A stretch of DNA of 64,000 bases from Microbacterium paraoxydans. Its GTDB lineage: Bacteria; Actinomycetota; Actinomycetes; Actinomycetales; Microbacteriaceae. The stretch covers positions 2,418,001 through 2,482,000 of the forward strand of contig NZ_CP064873.1 in NCBI RefSeq assembly GCF_019056515.1. Direction: 5' to 3'. Below are positions 1 through 9,792 of the stretch, one piece after another; positions within the stretch are counted from its first letter, which is position 1, and each line of letters begins with the position of its first letter. A program made the position numbers and the translations under genes. Below the pieces are notes generated by a model, which did no database searches, was not told the origin of the DNA, and saw only the letters and a program-made list of their open reading frames with translations.

Positions 1-557
1 AGCTCGAGACCGGCCGCGGCGAGCAGCGGGGACAGGGCCTCCGCGGTCCAGAAGAAGGCGGGGGCGACGGCATGAGGGAAGATCACCCGGGGTTCGCCGA
101 CGAAGTACCCGAGGAGCAGGCTCCCGCCGGGGGCGAGCACCCGGGCGAACTCCGCGAACACGTCCGGGAGCTCGGCAGGAGGCGTGTGGATCACGGAGTA
201 CCACGCGAGGACGCCGCCGACGGTGCCCGATGCCTGAGGCAGCGTCCGGAACGACCCGTGATGGAACGAGAGGTGCGGGTACTGCGCCCGCGCCCCGTGG
301 ATGAAAGCCGAGGAGAGGTCGATCCCATCGACGTCCCGCCCCTCGCCCCCGTGCAGGAAGGCCGTCCAGTGCCCGGGGCCGCAGCCCGCATCGAGCAGCC
401 GCCCCGGGGTCTCCTCGCGCCACCGCCGGATGAGCTCGCGGTCACGGGGATCCATCAGTCCCAGGTCTCCCGCGACCTCCCGGTACTCCGCGGCCCTCGC
501 GTCGTAGGCGCGCGCGACCGGGTCCTGTCCCGCGGGAGGCCGCAGATCCGGGCTCAT
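1..557 (-). CDS. Class I SAM-dependent methyltransferase, 3' end cut by window edge
   Basis: The window shows the first 185 residues. A Rossmann-fold methyltransferase is indicated by motif I LLDAGCGPG (about residues 54-62), the acidic strand GIDLS (78-82) and the post-motif strand LAPGGSLLLGYF (from 141). The substrate cannot be told, and small-molecule targets are common in this family. The start used is ATG at 557. A second in-frame ATG lies 87 bases upstream at 644, because the start region sits in a tandemly duplicated 81-base element, so the first ten or so residues (MSPDLRPPAG) are repeat-derived and the true start is uncertain. It lies downstream of rsmI on the same strand. The C-terminus is outside the window. 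Confidence 0.85.
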   Translation of the reverse strand, partial: MSPDLRPPAGQDPVARAYDARAAEYREVAGDLGLMDPRDRELIRRWREETPGRLLDAGCGPGHWTAFLHGGEGRDVDGIDLSSAFIHGARAQYPHLSFHHGSFRTLPQASGTVGGVLAWYSVIHTPPAELPDVFAEFARVLAPGGSLLLGYFVGEPRVIFPHAVAPAFFWTAEALSPLLAAAGLE

Positions 558-690
558 GCCGCAGCCGCCCCCCGCATCCCCGCAACCGGGGTGCGAATCT
601 GCGGGGGAATCCTGTCCCGCGGGAGGTCGCAGATCCGGGCTCATGCCGCAGCCGCCCCCCGCATCCCCGCAACCGGGGTGCGAATCTGCG
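523..690. repeat. Two-copy 87-bp-period direct repeat containing a palindromic element
   Basis: Bases 523-603 and 610-690 match at 80 of 81 positions, with one c/t difference near the start, and the spacing is 87 bases. Read on the minus strand, each copy begins CGCAGATTCG and ends CGGATCTGCG, which are inverted-repeat arms with one mismatch. Inside is a second hairpin, GCACCCC/GGGGATGC. Each copy carries an ATG for the methyltransferase frame, and 87 is a multiple of three, so the duplication stays in frame. It looks like a small REP-like or MITE-like element that duplicated between rsmI and the methyltransferase. Confidence 0.85.
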
Positions 691-697
691 ACGGGGG

Positions 698-1519
698 TCA
701 CCGCGACCGCGCCGCCAGGGCCGCCTGATACAGATCCCGGGAGGACAAGCCCGTCAGGGCCGCGACCTCGGAGGCCGCATCCTTCAGGCGGGTGCCGTCC
801 GCGACCAGGGCCTGTACCTGGGCGAGGGCGTCCTCCGGGGAGGCCTCCCGCCGCGGTGCCCCCTCGACGACCACCACGATCTCGCCCTTCACGCCGTCGG
901 CGGCCCAGGCGGCGAGCTCGGACGCGGTGCCACGACGGACCTCCTCGTAGAGCTTCGTCAGCTCCCGGCACACGGCGATCCGGCGGTCCGCGCCGAAAGC
1001 GGCCCCCATGTCGGTCAGGGTCGTCGCCAGGCGCGAGGGCGACTCGAAGAACACCATCGTGCGCGGCTCGGCGGCGAGGGCGGAAAGGGTCGCCCGGCGC
1101 TCCCCCGGCTTCCGCGGCAGGAACCCCTCGAAGGTGAAGCGGTCCGTCGGCAGCCCCGAGATCGCCAGGGCCATGAGCACCGCGCTAGGCCCCGGGATCG
1201 CGGTCACCGTGACCCCCTGCGCCACCGCCTCAGCGACGAGGCCGTATCCCGGGTCGCTCACGGTCGGCATGCCCGCATCGCTCAGCACCACGAGGTCGGT
1301 CTCCGCGGCGAGCGCGGCCAATTCCGCGGCCTTCTGCTTCTCGTTGTGGTCGTGCAGCGCGATCAGCCGGGGCCGGTTGTCGATCGCGAGGGCCTGCAGG
1401 AGGCGCTGCGTCGTGCGGGTGTCCTCCGCCACGACGATCTCCGCGTTCTCCAGCACCTCCACGAGGCGCCGCGACGCATCGCCCAGGTTTCCGATCGGGG
1501 TCGCGGCGAGGATGATCAC
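698..1519 (-). CDS. rsmI: 16S rRNA (cytidine(1402)-2'-O)-methyltransferase RsmI
   Basis: 273 residues, normal for RsmI, which 2'-O-methylates C1402 in the decoding centre of 16S rRNA using SAM. The N-terminus IILAATPIGNLGD is the family's glycine-rich start. The conserved EDTRTT (about residues 32-37) and SDAGMPTVSDPGYGLV form the tetrapyrrole-methylase-type SAM fold, and the C-terminal helical part LTGLSSRDLYQAAL is typical. The start is GTG at 1519, preceded by TAAGCT six bases upstream, so the mRNA is probably leaderless. It is divergent from the O-mannosyltransferase gene, as is common in actinobacteria. Confidence 0.95.
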   Translation of the reverse strand: MIILAATPIGNLGDASRRLVEVLENAEIVVAEDTRTTQRLLQALAIDNRPRLIALHDHNEKQKAAELAALAAETDLVVLSDAGMPTVSDPGYGLVAEAVAQGVTVTAIPGPSAVLMALAISGLPTDRFTFEGFLPRKPGERRATLSALAAEPRTMVFFESPSRLATTLTDMGAAFGADRRIAVCRELTKLYEEVRRGTASELAAWAADGVKGEIVVVVEGAPRREASPEDALAQVQALVADGTRLKDAASEVAALTGLSSRDLYQAALAARSR

Positions 1520-1525
1520 CCGCCC

Positions 1526-1602
1526 AGCTTAGGCGTGGACCTGAGACGGGACCGGAGCCGGCATACCGGGAGCACAGGGCGGAGTGTGTCTAGACTGGAC
1601 CG
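1526..1602. promoter_or_regulatory. Divergent leaderless promoters of rsmI and the O-mannosyltransferase
   Basis: The minus-strand -10 TAAGCT (1531-1526) ends six bases before the rsmI GTG. The plus-strand -10 TAGACT (1591-1596) ends six bases before the mannosyltransferase GTG at 1603. Neither gene has a Shine-Dalgarno sequence in the six-base gap. This matches the actinobacterial leaderless pattern, with transcription starting at or beside the first base of the start codon. Confidence 0.7.
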
Positions 1603-3156
1603 GTGACCGCGCCCGAGCCCCTCCTGCCCCTCCCCGAGGAGCGGCTCACGCGCTACGAGCGACTCCGCGACCGCGTGCTGCAGGCTCCGGACTGGGGCCG
1701 GGCGATCGGCTGGCTGGCCCCGCTGCTGGTCACGGCCCTCGCGGCGGTGCTGCGCCTGGCGAACGTCGGCCATCCGCACCAGCTCGCCTTCGACGAGACC
1801 TACTACGTCAAGGACGCCTGGTCGCTGTGGAGCCTCGGCTACGAGGGTGTGTGGGGCGAGAACGCGAACGACGCCTTCATCACCCTGCAGGAGCTCCCGC
1901 TGACGAACAAGGGCGCCTTCATCGTGCACCCGCCGCTCGGGAAGTGGCTCATCGCGCTGGGCATGGCCATCGGCGGCCCGGACAACAGCGCCGGCTGGCG
2001 TCTGGCGACCGCCGTCCTCGGTGCGGGATCGGTGCTGCTGGTCTTCCTCATCGCCCGGCGCCTGACCGGCTCCGTCGTGGCGGCGACGGTGGCGGGGACG
2101 CTCCTCGCGATCGACGGCCTCAGCATCGTGATGAGCCGCATCGCGCTCCTCGACGGCATCCTCACCTTCTTCGTGCTGCTGGGCGTGCTGTTCGTGCTCA
2201 TCGACCGCCAGCGCACGATCCCCCTGCTCGAACGCCGGGACCCCGACGACGAGCACCCGCTGTGGGGACCGATCCTCTGGCGTCGTCCGTGGCTCGTCGC
2301 CGCAGGGCTCGCACTCGGCGCCGCCGCGGCGGTGAAGTGGTCGGGGCTGTACGTGCTCGCGGGCTTCGGACTCTACGTCGTCATCACCGACGCCCTCGCC
2401 CGGCGCCGCGGCGGGGTCGTCGTGTGGCCGGCGTCCGCGGTCTTCCGCCAGGGGCCGGTGTCGTTCGTCCTCCTCGTCGTCCCCGCGTTCGCGGTCTACC
2501 TCGCGAGCTGGACCGGATGGCTGGTGACGGCGAACGGCTACGACCGCGGCAGCGATCCGAACCCTCTCATCGCCCTATGGAACTATCACGAGGCCATGCT
2601 CGGGTTCCACGTGGGCCTCACCCGCGGGCACCCGTACGCGAGCCCGGCGTGGGAGTGGCCCTTCCTGCTCCGCCCCACCGCGGTGTGGGTCGACAGCGAC
2701 CCCACCGGCTGCGGCGTCGACCACTGCATCGGCGTGATCTCGGCGATCCCCAACCCGCTCATCTGGTACGGCGGCGTCGCGGCCAGCGTGTACCTGCTCT
2801 ACCGCCTCATCCGCGGGTGGATCACGCGGCAGCCGGTCGGCCCGGCGCTCAGCCTGCCGCTCGTGGGGCTCGCGGTGACCTATCTGCCCTGGCTCATGTT
2901 CCCCGACCGGACGATCTTCCAGTTCTACACGGTCGTGATGATGCCGTTCCTCGTGCTCGCGCTCACCGCCACACTGCGGATCATCGCCGGGCGCCGGGAG
3001 GACCCGCTCCCGCGCCGCCAGTCGGGACAGCGGACCGTCCTGATCTTCCTCGGCGTCGTCGTCCTCGTCTCGGCGTTCTTCCTGCCGCTGTGGACGGGGA
3101 TGAGCGTGCCCTACGACTTCTGGCGCCTGCACAACTGGCTGCCGGGCTGGGTCTGA
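1603..3156 (+). CDS. Dolichyl/polyprenyl-phosphate-mannose protein O-mannosyltransferase (PMT, GT39)
   Basis: 517 residues, a typical length for actinobacterial Pmt (Rv1002c type). These enzymes move mannose from polyprenyl-phosphate-mannose to Ser/Thr of secreted proteins on the outer face of the membrane. After a cytoplasmic N-terminus the first membrane segment (about residues 40-55) is followed by the extracellular FDETYYVKDAWSL loop, whose Asp-Glu pair is catalytic in the family. About ten further hydrophobic segments follow, and WYGGVAASVYLLYRL and YLPWLMFPDRTIFQFYTVVMMPF are characteristic of PMT C-terminal parts. GTG start at 1603 is chosen because TAGACT lies six bases upstream and there is no ribosome binding site. 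Confidence 0.92.
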   Translation: MTAPEPLLPLPEERLTRYERLRDRVLQAPDWGRAIGWLAPLLVTALAAVLRLANVGHPHQLAFDETYYVKDAWSLWSLGYEGVWGENANDAFITLQELPLTNKGAFIVHPPLGKWLIALGMAIGGPDNSAGWRLATAVLGAGSVLLVFLIARRLTGSVVAATVAGTLLAIDGLSIVMSRIALLDGILTFFVLLGVLFVLIDRQRTIPLLERRDPDDEHPLWGPILWRRPWLVAAGLALGAAAAVKWSGLYVLAGFGLYVVITDALARRRGGVVVWPASAVFRQGPVSFVLLVVPAFAVYLASWTGWLVTANGYDRGSDPNPLIALWNYHEAMLGFHVGLTRGHPYASPAWEWPFLLRPTAVWVDSDPTGCGVDHCIGVISAIPNPLIWYGGVAASVYLLYRLIRGWITRQPVGPALSLPLVGLAVTYLPWLMFPDRTIFQFYTVVMMPFLVLALTATLRIIAGRREDPLPRRQSGQRTVLIFLGVVVLVSAFFLPLWTGMSVPYDFWRLHNWLPGWV

Positions 3157-3189
3157 CCGGCGTCTGACCGACCGGACCCCGAGCCCGGG

Positions 3190-3669
3190 TCAGGAGACCT
3201 CGTCGGCCACGTGCTCCACGAGCGGGAGCACGCGACCCGAGAGATGCGTGCGCATCGCGATGGAGGACGCGGTCCGCGCGACCCCCGGCACAAGGGCGAC
3301 CCGGTCCAGCACCTCCTGGAGGCGGGTCGCATCGCGGGCGACGAGCCGAAGCTGCATGTCGCTCGCGCCGGTCACCGTGTGCATGTCGACGATCTCCGGC
3401 ACCGCGTCCGCGAGGGCGGTCGCGACGTCGTCGTGCCCCACCTTCTGATCGATCTCGACGAGACAGAACGCCACGACGCCGTACCCGAAGCCGGCGGGGT
3501 CGATGCGCGGCACGATCGCCTCGATCACGCCACCCTCGTGCAGGCGCGCGAGGCGGCTCGTGGCCGTCCCCCGCGCGATGCCCAGCCGGCGCGCGCACTC
3601 CAGGAGGGGCAGCTGCGGCGACTCCGTCAGCAGCCGGATCAGCGCCGCGTCGAGGCGATCGATCCGCAC
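3190..3669 (-). CDS. Lrp/AsnC family transcriptional regulator
   Basis: 159 residues with the N-terminal winged helix (RIDRLDAALIRLLTESPQLP... CARRLGIARGTATSRLARL) and the C-terminal RAM ligand-binding domain (VVAFCLVEIDQ..., DMHTVTGASDMQLRLVARD). Such regulators sense amino acids. GTG at 3669 is preferred because GGAG lies about six bases upstream. ATG at 3702 in the same frame would add 11 residues and overlap the permease more. It is the last gene of an aminotransferase-permease-regulator unit and probably controls that unit. The target is inferred from position only. Confidence 0.9.
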   Translation of the reverse strand: MRIDRLDAALIRLLTESPQLPLLECARRLGIARGTATSRLARLHEGGVIEAIVPRIDPAGFGYGVVAFCLVEIDQKVGHDDVATALADAVPEIVDMHTVTGASDMQLRLVARDATRLQEVLDRVALVPGVARTASSIAMRTHLSGRVLPLVEHVADEVS

Positions 3670-3670
3670 G

Positions 3671-5062
3671 TCACTCCTTGACGATGCCGGGGCGGGAGAC
3701 ACCCCGCGTCAGGCGGGCGACGACGAGCAGCACCGCGGTGAGCCCGAGCGTGAGCAGCAGCTGGATGCGCGCAGCCGGGTCGATCATCGCGAGCGCGATC
3801 ACGGCGGCGAGCAGCACGAGGCACAGCCACGACACCCAGGGGAAGCCCCAGAGCCGCATGGGCATCGCCTCGCCGGCACGGTCGGCCCGCCGGCGCAGCA
3901 CGATCTGGGAGATCGCCGTCGCCGTCCAGATCACCAGCAGGGTCGACCCCACGACGTTCAGCAGCGCCGGGAGCACCACGTCCGGGAAGGCCCAGTTGAG
4001 TCCCACGGTCACGAAGCCGAAGGCCACCGAGGCGAGGACGGCGACGAACGGCACGCCCTTGAGGCTCGTCCGGGTGACGGACAGCGGCGCCAGCCCGCGT
4101 TCCCCCAGCGAGTACGCCATCCGGGAGGCGCCGTAGATGTTGGCGTTCATGGCCGAGAGCAGCGCGATCACCACGATGAGGTCCATCACGAGGCCGACGC
4201 CCGGCACGTTCAGGGTGTCCAGGACCGCCGAGAACGGACCAGCCTGCACGGCGGGGTCGTCCCACGGGAGCACCGCGACGATGACGAAGATCGAGCCGAC
4301 GTAGAAGACGAGGATGCGCACCAGCACCTCGCGCACGATCCGGCGGATGTTGCGGGAGGGGTCGTCCGACTCGGCGGCCGCGATCGCGACGACCTCGGTG
4401 CCGCCGAACGCGAAGACGACGATGAGGAGCGCCGCGGCGATGCCGGTGATGCCGTGCGGGGCGAAGCCGCCCTCATCCACCAGGTTCGAGATGCCGGTCG
4501 CCGGCACGCCGGGGATGAGTCCGATGATCGCGCACACGCCGACGACGAGGAAGGCGACGATCGCGGCGACCTTGATCGCCGCGAACCAGAACTCGAAACG
4601 GCCGTAGTTGCGCACGCCGAAGAGGTTCACCGCGGTGAGCGCCACGACGAACACGAGCACCCACACCCACGCGGGGATCCCGGGTACCCAGTTCGCCACG
4701 ATCCCGGCCGCGCCGGTCGCCTCGGCGGCGATCACGACGACGAGCTGGATCCAGTACAGCCAGCCCACCGCGCTGCCGGCGCTGCGCCCCATGGCCTTCT
4801 GGGCGTAGGAGCTGAAGGCGCCGGAGCTCGGCCGCGCCGCCACCATCTCGGCGAGCATCGCCATCACGAGCACGACGATGCCGCCCGCGACGAGGTAGGA
4901 GATGAGCACGGCGGGTCCCGCGATGCTGATCGCCTGCCCGGAGCCGACGAACAGCCCCGCGCCGATCGCGCCGCCGAGCCCCATCATGGAGATCTGGCGG
5001 CGGGTGAGGCCCGGGTGCAGGCCCTTCGTGGTCGTCGTGGTGACGGGGACCTCGGTGGTCAC
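3671..5062 (-). CDS. Amino acid permease (APC superfamily, AAT/GabP-like)
   Basis: 463 residues with 12 predicted membrane segments. The first begins ISMMGLGGAIGAGLFVGSG, the family's unwound TM1 substrate and sodium/proton region, and FGGTEVVAIAAAESDDP is the conserved TM6/cytoplasmic loop signature. It imports an amino acid with a proton. The start is GTG at 5062, whose bases overlap the aminotransferase stop in a GTGA arrangement, so translation is probably coupled. The lrp start lies two bases after the stop. The neighbours suggest an aromatic or branched amino acid substrate, but the sequence does not decide this. Confidence 0.92.
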   Translation of the reverse strand: MTTEVPVTTTTTKGLHPGLTRRQISMMGLGGAIGAGLFVGSGQAISIAGPAVLISYLVAGGIVVLVMAMLAEMVAARPSSGAFSSYAQKAMGRSAGSAVGWLYWIQLVVVIAAEATGAAGIVANWVPGIPAWVWVLVFVVALTAVNLFGVRNYGRFEFWFAAIKVAAIVAFLVVGVCAIIGLIPGVPATGISNLVDEGGFAPHGITGIAAALLIVVFAFGGTEVVAIAAAESDDPSRNIRRIVREVLVRILVFYVGSIFVIVAVLPWDDPAVQAGPFSAVLDTLNVPGVGLVMDLIVVIALLSAMNANIYGASRMAYSLGERGLAPLSVTRTSLKGVPFVAVLASVAFGFVTVGLNWAFPDVVLPALLNVVGSTLLVIWTATAISQIVLRRRADRAGEAMPMRLWGFPWVSWLCLVLLAAVIALAMIDPAARIQLLLTLGLTAVLLVVARLTRGVSRPGIVKE

Positions 5063-6162
5063 GCGCCCACCTCCATCAGGTCGGAATCGTGGTCGGACTC
5101 GTGCGCGGCGTCGCCGGAGACCGCAAGGGCGGCTTCCACCCTGTCGATGTCGGCGGCGGAGCCGGACGAGATGCGGATGCCCTCGCCGGGGAAGGCGCGG
5201 GCGACCACGCCGCCGGCATGCAGGAGGGCGTCGAGTTCGGCAGTGCGCTCCCCCGCGGGGACCCAGACGAAGTTGGCCTGCGAGCGGACGGCGGGCCAGC
5301 CGGCGGCGGTGAGCACGGTGTACAGCCGATCGCGCTGCGCCACGACCTCGTCGATGCGGACGGCGAGCTCGTCCTCCGCGGCGAGCGAGGCGAGGGCCGC
5401 GGCCTGGGCGAGGTCGGTGACCCCGAACGGCACGGCCACCTTGCGCTGCGCCTCGGCGATCGCGGTGGGGGCGATCGCGTAGCCGATGCGGAGCCCGGCC
5501 AGGCCGTACGCCTTGGAGAACGTGTGCAGCACCGCGACGTGCGGGTGACGGCGGAACAGCTCGATCCCGGCGCCGCGGCTGTCCGTGCGGTCGAAGTGCA
5601 CGTAAGCCTCGTCGATGACGACGAGGACGTCGTGCGGCACCGCGGCGACGAAGCGCTCCAGAGCCTCGGCGTCGACGACCGTGCCGGTCGGGTTGTTGGG
5701 GTTGCACACGAACACGAGACGTGTGCGCGGGGTGATCGCGGCGCGCATCGCGTCGAGATCGTGTCCGTGATCGGCATCCAGCGGCACGGCGACGGGCGTC
5801 GCGCCCGCGATCCGGACGAGCGAGGGGTAGGCCTCGAAGGACCGCCATGCGAAGACGACCTCGTCCCCCTCGCCGGCGACCGCGTGGATGAGCTGGGCGG
5901 CGATCTCCACCGACCCCGCGCCGACGGTCACCTGCGCCGGGTCCACGGCGTACCGGGCGGCGAGCGCCTCCCGGACCGCGGAGGCGCTCATGTCCGGGTA
6001 GCGGTGGATGCCGGCCACCCGGTCCTGCACGGCGCGCACGACGGAGGGCAGCGGCGGATGCGGGGACTCGTTCGAGGAGAGCTTGGAGGCACCGGCCGGG
6101 GCGGAGCGCCCCTGTCGGTAGGCGGGCACGGCGTCGAGACCGGCGCGGGCGGAGAGAGTCAT
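5059..6162 (-). CDS. PLP-dependent aminotransferase (HisC / aromatic aminotransferase family)
   Basis: 367 residues, fold type I class II aminotransferase. Seen in the sequence are SSNESPHPP (about 29-37), CNPNNPTG (153-160), VVIDEAYVHFD (about 181-191) and the Schiff-base lysine in HTFSKAYG (K217). Actinobacterial members act either on histidinol phosphate or as phenylalanine/aromatic aminotransferases (Pat). No his biosynthesis genes are nearby, and the next genes are an amino acid permease and an Lrp regulator, so an amino-acid catabolic or salvage transaminase is more likely than histidine synthesis. ATG 6162 matches the family N-terminus. Longer in-frame starts to 6264 would add residues unlike the family. 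Confidence 0.85.
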   Translation of the reverse strand: MTLSARAGLDAVPAYRQGRSAPAGASKLSSNESPHPPLPSVVRAVQDRVAGIHRYPDMSASAVREALAARYAVDPAQVTVGAGSVEIAAQLIHAVAGEGDEVVFAWRSFEAYPSLVRIAGATPVAVPLDADHGHDLDAMRAAITPRTRLVFVCNPNNPTGTVVDAEALERFVAAVPHDVLVVIDEAYVHFDRTDSRGAGIELFRRHPHVAVLHTFSKAYGLAGLRIGYAIAPTAIAEAQRKVAVPFGVTDLAQAAALASLAAEDELAVRIDEVVAQRDRLYTVLTAAGWPAVRSQANFVWVPAGERTAELDALLHAGGVVARAFPGEGIRISSGSAADIDRVEAALAVSGDAAHESDHDSDLMEVGA

Positions 6163-6327
6163 CGTCAGAGCATCCTTGCTGTGATCCGAGAGGGGTCGCG
6201 TCACCCTAGAACGGATCGCGGGCGCTGGGCAAACCGTGCACTCGAAGCTGCGCATCGCGCGCACTCGACGGGCAGACGGACGCCGCGCGGTAGGCAGAAT
6301 GCACAGCGCTGCGCCGGGGAGGGGCGC
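6163..6327 (-). promoter_or_regulatory. Promoter region of the aminotransferase-permease-lrp operon
   Basis: 165 bases with no gene. On the minus strand TTGCCC and TAGGGT, spaced about 18 bases, are candidate -35 and -10 boxes, with TAGGGT around 6208. Upstream of them the octamer GCACTCGA occurs twice on the plus strand (6238-6245 and 6261-6268), 23 bases apart. Two helical turns between repeats would suit a dimeric regulator such as the operon's own Lrp protein. This is inference. Confidence 0.4.
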
Positions 6328-8127
6328 TCACCGTGCGCGCGAGACCGCGGCCGGATCGCTCACCGGCAGGCGGCACACGAAGGCGCGGCAGTCGTAGGCG
6401 CGCTCGGCGGTCGCCTCCTTGCCCTCGAACAGCTCGAACCCCGCGGCGCCGAACGCCGCGGCCTGCGCCGGCGTGACGACGGCGACGACATCGGCATCGG
6501 CTCCGCGGGCCGCGGCGGCGAGCGCCCCACCCGGATCCTCCGTCACCACGACGAGCTGCCGCGGCGCGGTGGCGAGTCCGGCGGCGACCCGGAGCAGACT
6601 GCCGTGGGCGAAGGGCTGGGCGAGCGCCCGGGAGGCGAGGGCCTCCACCCGCTCCGCCGCTGCCGCGCGATAGCGGTCCCCCGCTCCCAGCCGCCAGGCG
6701 GTGAGCGCGGCCTGCGCGACCGCCGCCGTGTCGGAGGGGAGGTCGCCGTCGGTGTGGTCGGGCGAGGCGGCGATGCCCTGCGCGCGGAGCATCGGGTCGT
6801 CCCCCGCGGCGCCGTCCAGCGCTCCGTCGAGGAGGCTCAGGGCCGTAGCGGCCGGAGCGACGTCGCCCGTGGCCGCCGCGAGGGCGAACAGGCCCTCGGC
6901 GAGCAGCGCGAGGTCGGCGGCCGTGGCGACCGCGGCGGAAGCGCGGCCGTCCAGCGATGCCCGCACGAGCGCGCCGTCGGCCCCGCTGTTGGTGTCGAGC
7001 ACGGCAGCGGCGGCCTCCGCAGCGGCGGCGATCCACGCGTCGTCGCCGAGCGCCGCCCCCGCCCGGGCGAGTGCCGCGATCGCGAGCCCGTTCCATCCCG
7101 TGATGACCTTGCCGTCCACGGCGGGCGGCTCCAGCGCCGCGCGCTCCGCGACGGGACGGAGGTAGTAGCCCCCCTCGCTGCGGGCCCCGTCGATCCACGA
7201 TTCGGAATCCTGCGCAGCGCCGAAGCCGCCGCCCTCCTGCCGCAGCGTGCCGAGCAGGAAGCGGGCGATCCCGCGGGCGGTCTCCTCGTCGCCGGCGTCG
7301 AGGGCGACCTCGAGCAGCTGGGCGTTGTCGGTCAGCATGCGCTCGTAGTGCGGCACCGTCCAGTCACGCCGGGTCGCGTAGCGGAAGAACCCGCCGTCGG
7401 CGTCACGCAGATCTGAGGCCGCCATCGCCGCGAGGGCGCGCTCGGCCGCAGCCGCCGCCTCCGGTGCGGCCGCGCGGATGAGGGGCTCCTGGAGGAACCG
7501 CAGGGTCGTGGCCACCGGGAACTTCGGAGCTCCGCCGAAGCCGCCGAACTCCGCGTCCTCCCTGGCGACGAGACCGCGGGCGGCCTCCGCGAGGGCCGTG
7601 GCGTCCGGGAGGCTCGATGCCGTGGTCTCCGCCGCCTCGGCGAGCGCCGCGGTCACCGCGTCGGCGGACTCCTCGGCCTGCGCCCGTCGCGTCGTCCACG
7701 CCTCGCGCACCGCGGCCAGCACATCGCGGAACGCGGGCACCGGCGGTCGCGCCTCCGGCGGCCAGTACGTCCCCGCGTAGAAGGCGCGTCCGGCAGGCGT
7801 GGTGAACACCGTGAGCGGCCAGCCGAGGTTCTGCGTGAACGCCGACGCGGCGGCCATGTAGGCCCCGTCGACGTGCGGATGCTCCTCGCGGTCGACCTTC
7901 ACCGCGACGAACCCCTCGTTGATGCGGGCGGCGGTCTCCGGGTCGGCGAACGACTCGCGCGCCATCACGTGGCACCAGTGGCAGGTGGAGTAGCCGATCG
8001 AGATCAGCATCGGCACGTCCCGGCGGCGCGCCTCGGCGAAGGCCTCCTCTCCCCAGGGATACCAGTCGACGGGGTTGTCGGCGTGGGCCCGCAGATAGGG
8101 GCTGAGGGTGTCGGCGAGACGGTTCAT
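6328..8127 (-). CDS. Thioredoxin-domain protein, YyaL/SSP411 family (DUF255)
   Basis: 599 residues, slightly short for the 600-700 residue family. The N-terminal DUF255 thioredoxin-like domain starts [21 protein letters not shown] and contains CHWC (residues 49-52) in STCHWCHVM. The C-terminal part resembles an alpha/alpha toroid of the six-hairpin glycosidase type, with [17 protein letters not shown] and [19 protein letters not shown]. The biochemical role is not established, and animal SSP411 is a spermatid protein. TAGCGT lies six bases before ATG 8127, so it is leaderless. It is monocistronic or loosely linked to its neighbours. Confidence 0.92.
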   Translation of the reverse strand: MNRLADTLSPYLRAHADNPVDWYPWGEEAFAEARRRDVPMLISIGYSTCHWCHVMARESFADPETAARINEGFVAVKVDREEHPHVDGAYMAAASAFTQNLGWPLTVFTTPAGRAFYAGTYWPPEARPPVPAFRDVLAAVREAWTTRRAQAEESADAVTAALAEAAETTASSLPDATALAEAARGLVAREDAEFGGFGGAPKFPVATTLRFLQEPLIRAAAPEAAAAAERALAAMAASDLRDADGGFFRYATRRDWTVPHYERMLTDNAQLLEVALDAGDEETARGIARFLLGTLRQEGGGFGAAQDSESWIDGARSEGGYYLRPVAERAALEPPAVDGKVITGWNGLAIAALARAGAALGDDAWIAAAAEAAAAVLDTNSGADGALVRASLDGRASAAVATAADLALLAEGLFALAAATGDVAPAATALSLLDGALDGAAGDDPMLRAQGIAASPDHTDGDLPSDTAAVAQAALTAWRLGAGDRYRAAAAERVEALASRALAQPFAHGSLLRVAAGLATAPRQLVVVTEDPGGALAAAARGADADVVAVVTPAQAAAFGAAGFELFEGKEATAERAYDCRAFVCRLPVSDPAAVSRAR

Positions 8128-8167
8128 GCTCCCACGCTAAGCCGGGCTCACCGGCTCCGGACCAGGA

Positions 8168-8737
8168 TCAGCCGACGAGCAGCTCCGCGGGACGGGACAG
8201 GGTGTAGCCGACGAGCGGGAGGGCCCGCTCGGCCGCGAGCGCGATCCGCGCACGCAGCACGTCCGTCGCCACCTCGTAGCCGTCGAAGTCGGTCGTGCTC
8301 GCGTACACGCCAAGCGGGAGGGTGAGCGCCTGGAAGAACGCGAACAGCGGGCGCAGCTGGTGCTCGATCATGAGCGCGTGTCGCTCGCCGCCACCGGTCG
8401 CCGCGAGGAGCACCGGCGTGCCGACGAGGGCGTACTGGTCCACGAAGTCGAACAGGTGCTTGAACAGCCCCGTGAACGAGGCGCGGTACACCGGGCTGCC
8501 CACGATGAGCAGGTCGGCTGTCTCGATCGCCTGCAGCTGTGCCTCCACCTCCGGCGGGAGCTGGTCACGGGTGAGAGCACCCGCGAGCGAGGGCCCGACC
8601 TGCGTGAGCTCGATCAGCTGCGCCTCGACCGGGGCGCGCTCGGCGACCGCGGCGGTGATCGCACGGAGGAGGGCGGTGGTCTTGCTCGGCTCGTGGAGGG
8701 AGCCCGAGACGGCGACGACGCGGAGCGGAGCTGTCAT
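8168..8737 (-). CDS. NADPH-dependent FMN reductase (MsuE/SsuE-like)
   Basis: 189 residues, flavodoxin-like fold. The phosphate-binding loop is SGSLHEPSKT (about residues 11-20), the segment LLIVGSPVYRASFTGLFKHLFDFVDQ is the conserved FMN-reductase dimer region, and LLAATGGGERHALMIEHQLRPLFAFF is characteristic of MsuE/SsuE-type reductases. They supply reduced FMN to two-component monooxygenases. The two flavin monooxygenases at 17-25 kb have no reductase in their operon, so this protein could serve them, although it is 9 kb away. The start is ATG 8737, with TACCGT seven bases upstream and no ribosome binding site. Confidence 0.88.
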   Translation of the reverse strand: MTAPLRVVAVSGSLHEPSKTTALLRAITAAVAERAPVEAQLIELTQVGPSLAGALTRDQLPPEVEAQLQAIETADLLIVGSPVYRASFTGLFKHLFDFVDQYALVGTPVLLAATGGGERHALMIEHQLRPLFAFFQALTLPLGVYASTTDFDGYEVATDVLRARIALAAERALPLVGYTLSRPAELLVG

Positions 8738-8759
8738 GGGCTCGACGGTACCCACGCGG

Positions 8760-8792
8760 ACGCCCCGTGTCGCGCGAAGCGACACGGGGCGT
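8760..8792 (-). terminator. Perfect 14-bp hairpin downstream of the aldo/keto reductase
   Basis: ACGCCCCGTGTCGC (8760-8773) and its exact complement (8779-8792) flank a GCGAA loop. It lies about 110 bases after the aldo/keto reductase stop and just before the FMN reductase promoter. There is no T run, which is usual for actinobacterial terminator-like hairpins. Confidence 0.6.
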
Positions 8793-8900
8793 CATGGAAC
8801 GGAGACGAGCCGCGGGCCGCGGGCTCGGGAGCAAGGCTCCGGTCAGTGCTGGCCCGGTGACGGCGTCAGTGCCGAGCCCGCGGCCGGTATGAGGGCGGGA

Positions 8901-9746
<846 letters not shown>

Positions 9747-9792
9747 CTAGGACCTGTGATGACAGGTGCGCCCGTGCGGATGACGAAAAGCG

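Noticed and set aside
523..690. Direct repeats considered as a CRISPR array
   Set aside because: Only two long copies with a six-base gap, no unique spacers and no cas genes.
3157..3189. Terminator between the O-mannosyltransferase and lrp
   Set aside because: Only a five-base GACCC/GGGTC stem is present, too weak to call.
3503..5482. A 659-residue frame on the plus strand opposite the permease
   Set aside because: His/Asp/Arg-rich composition without any domain. The minus strand encodes a clear 12-span permease.
5059..6162. HisC of the histidine pathway
   Set aside because: Fold fits, but no other his genes are present and the neighbours are a permease and an Lrp regulator, so the symbol was withheld.
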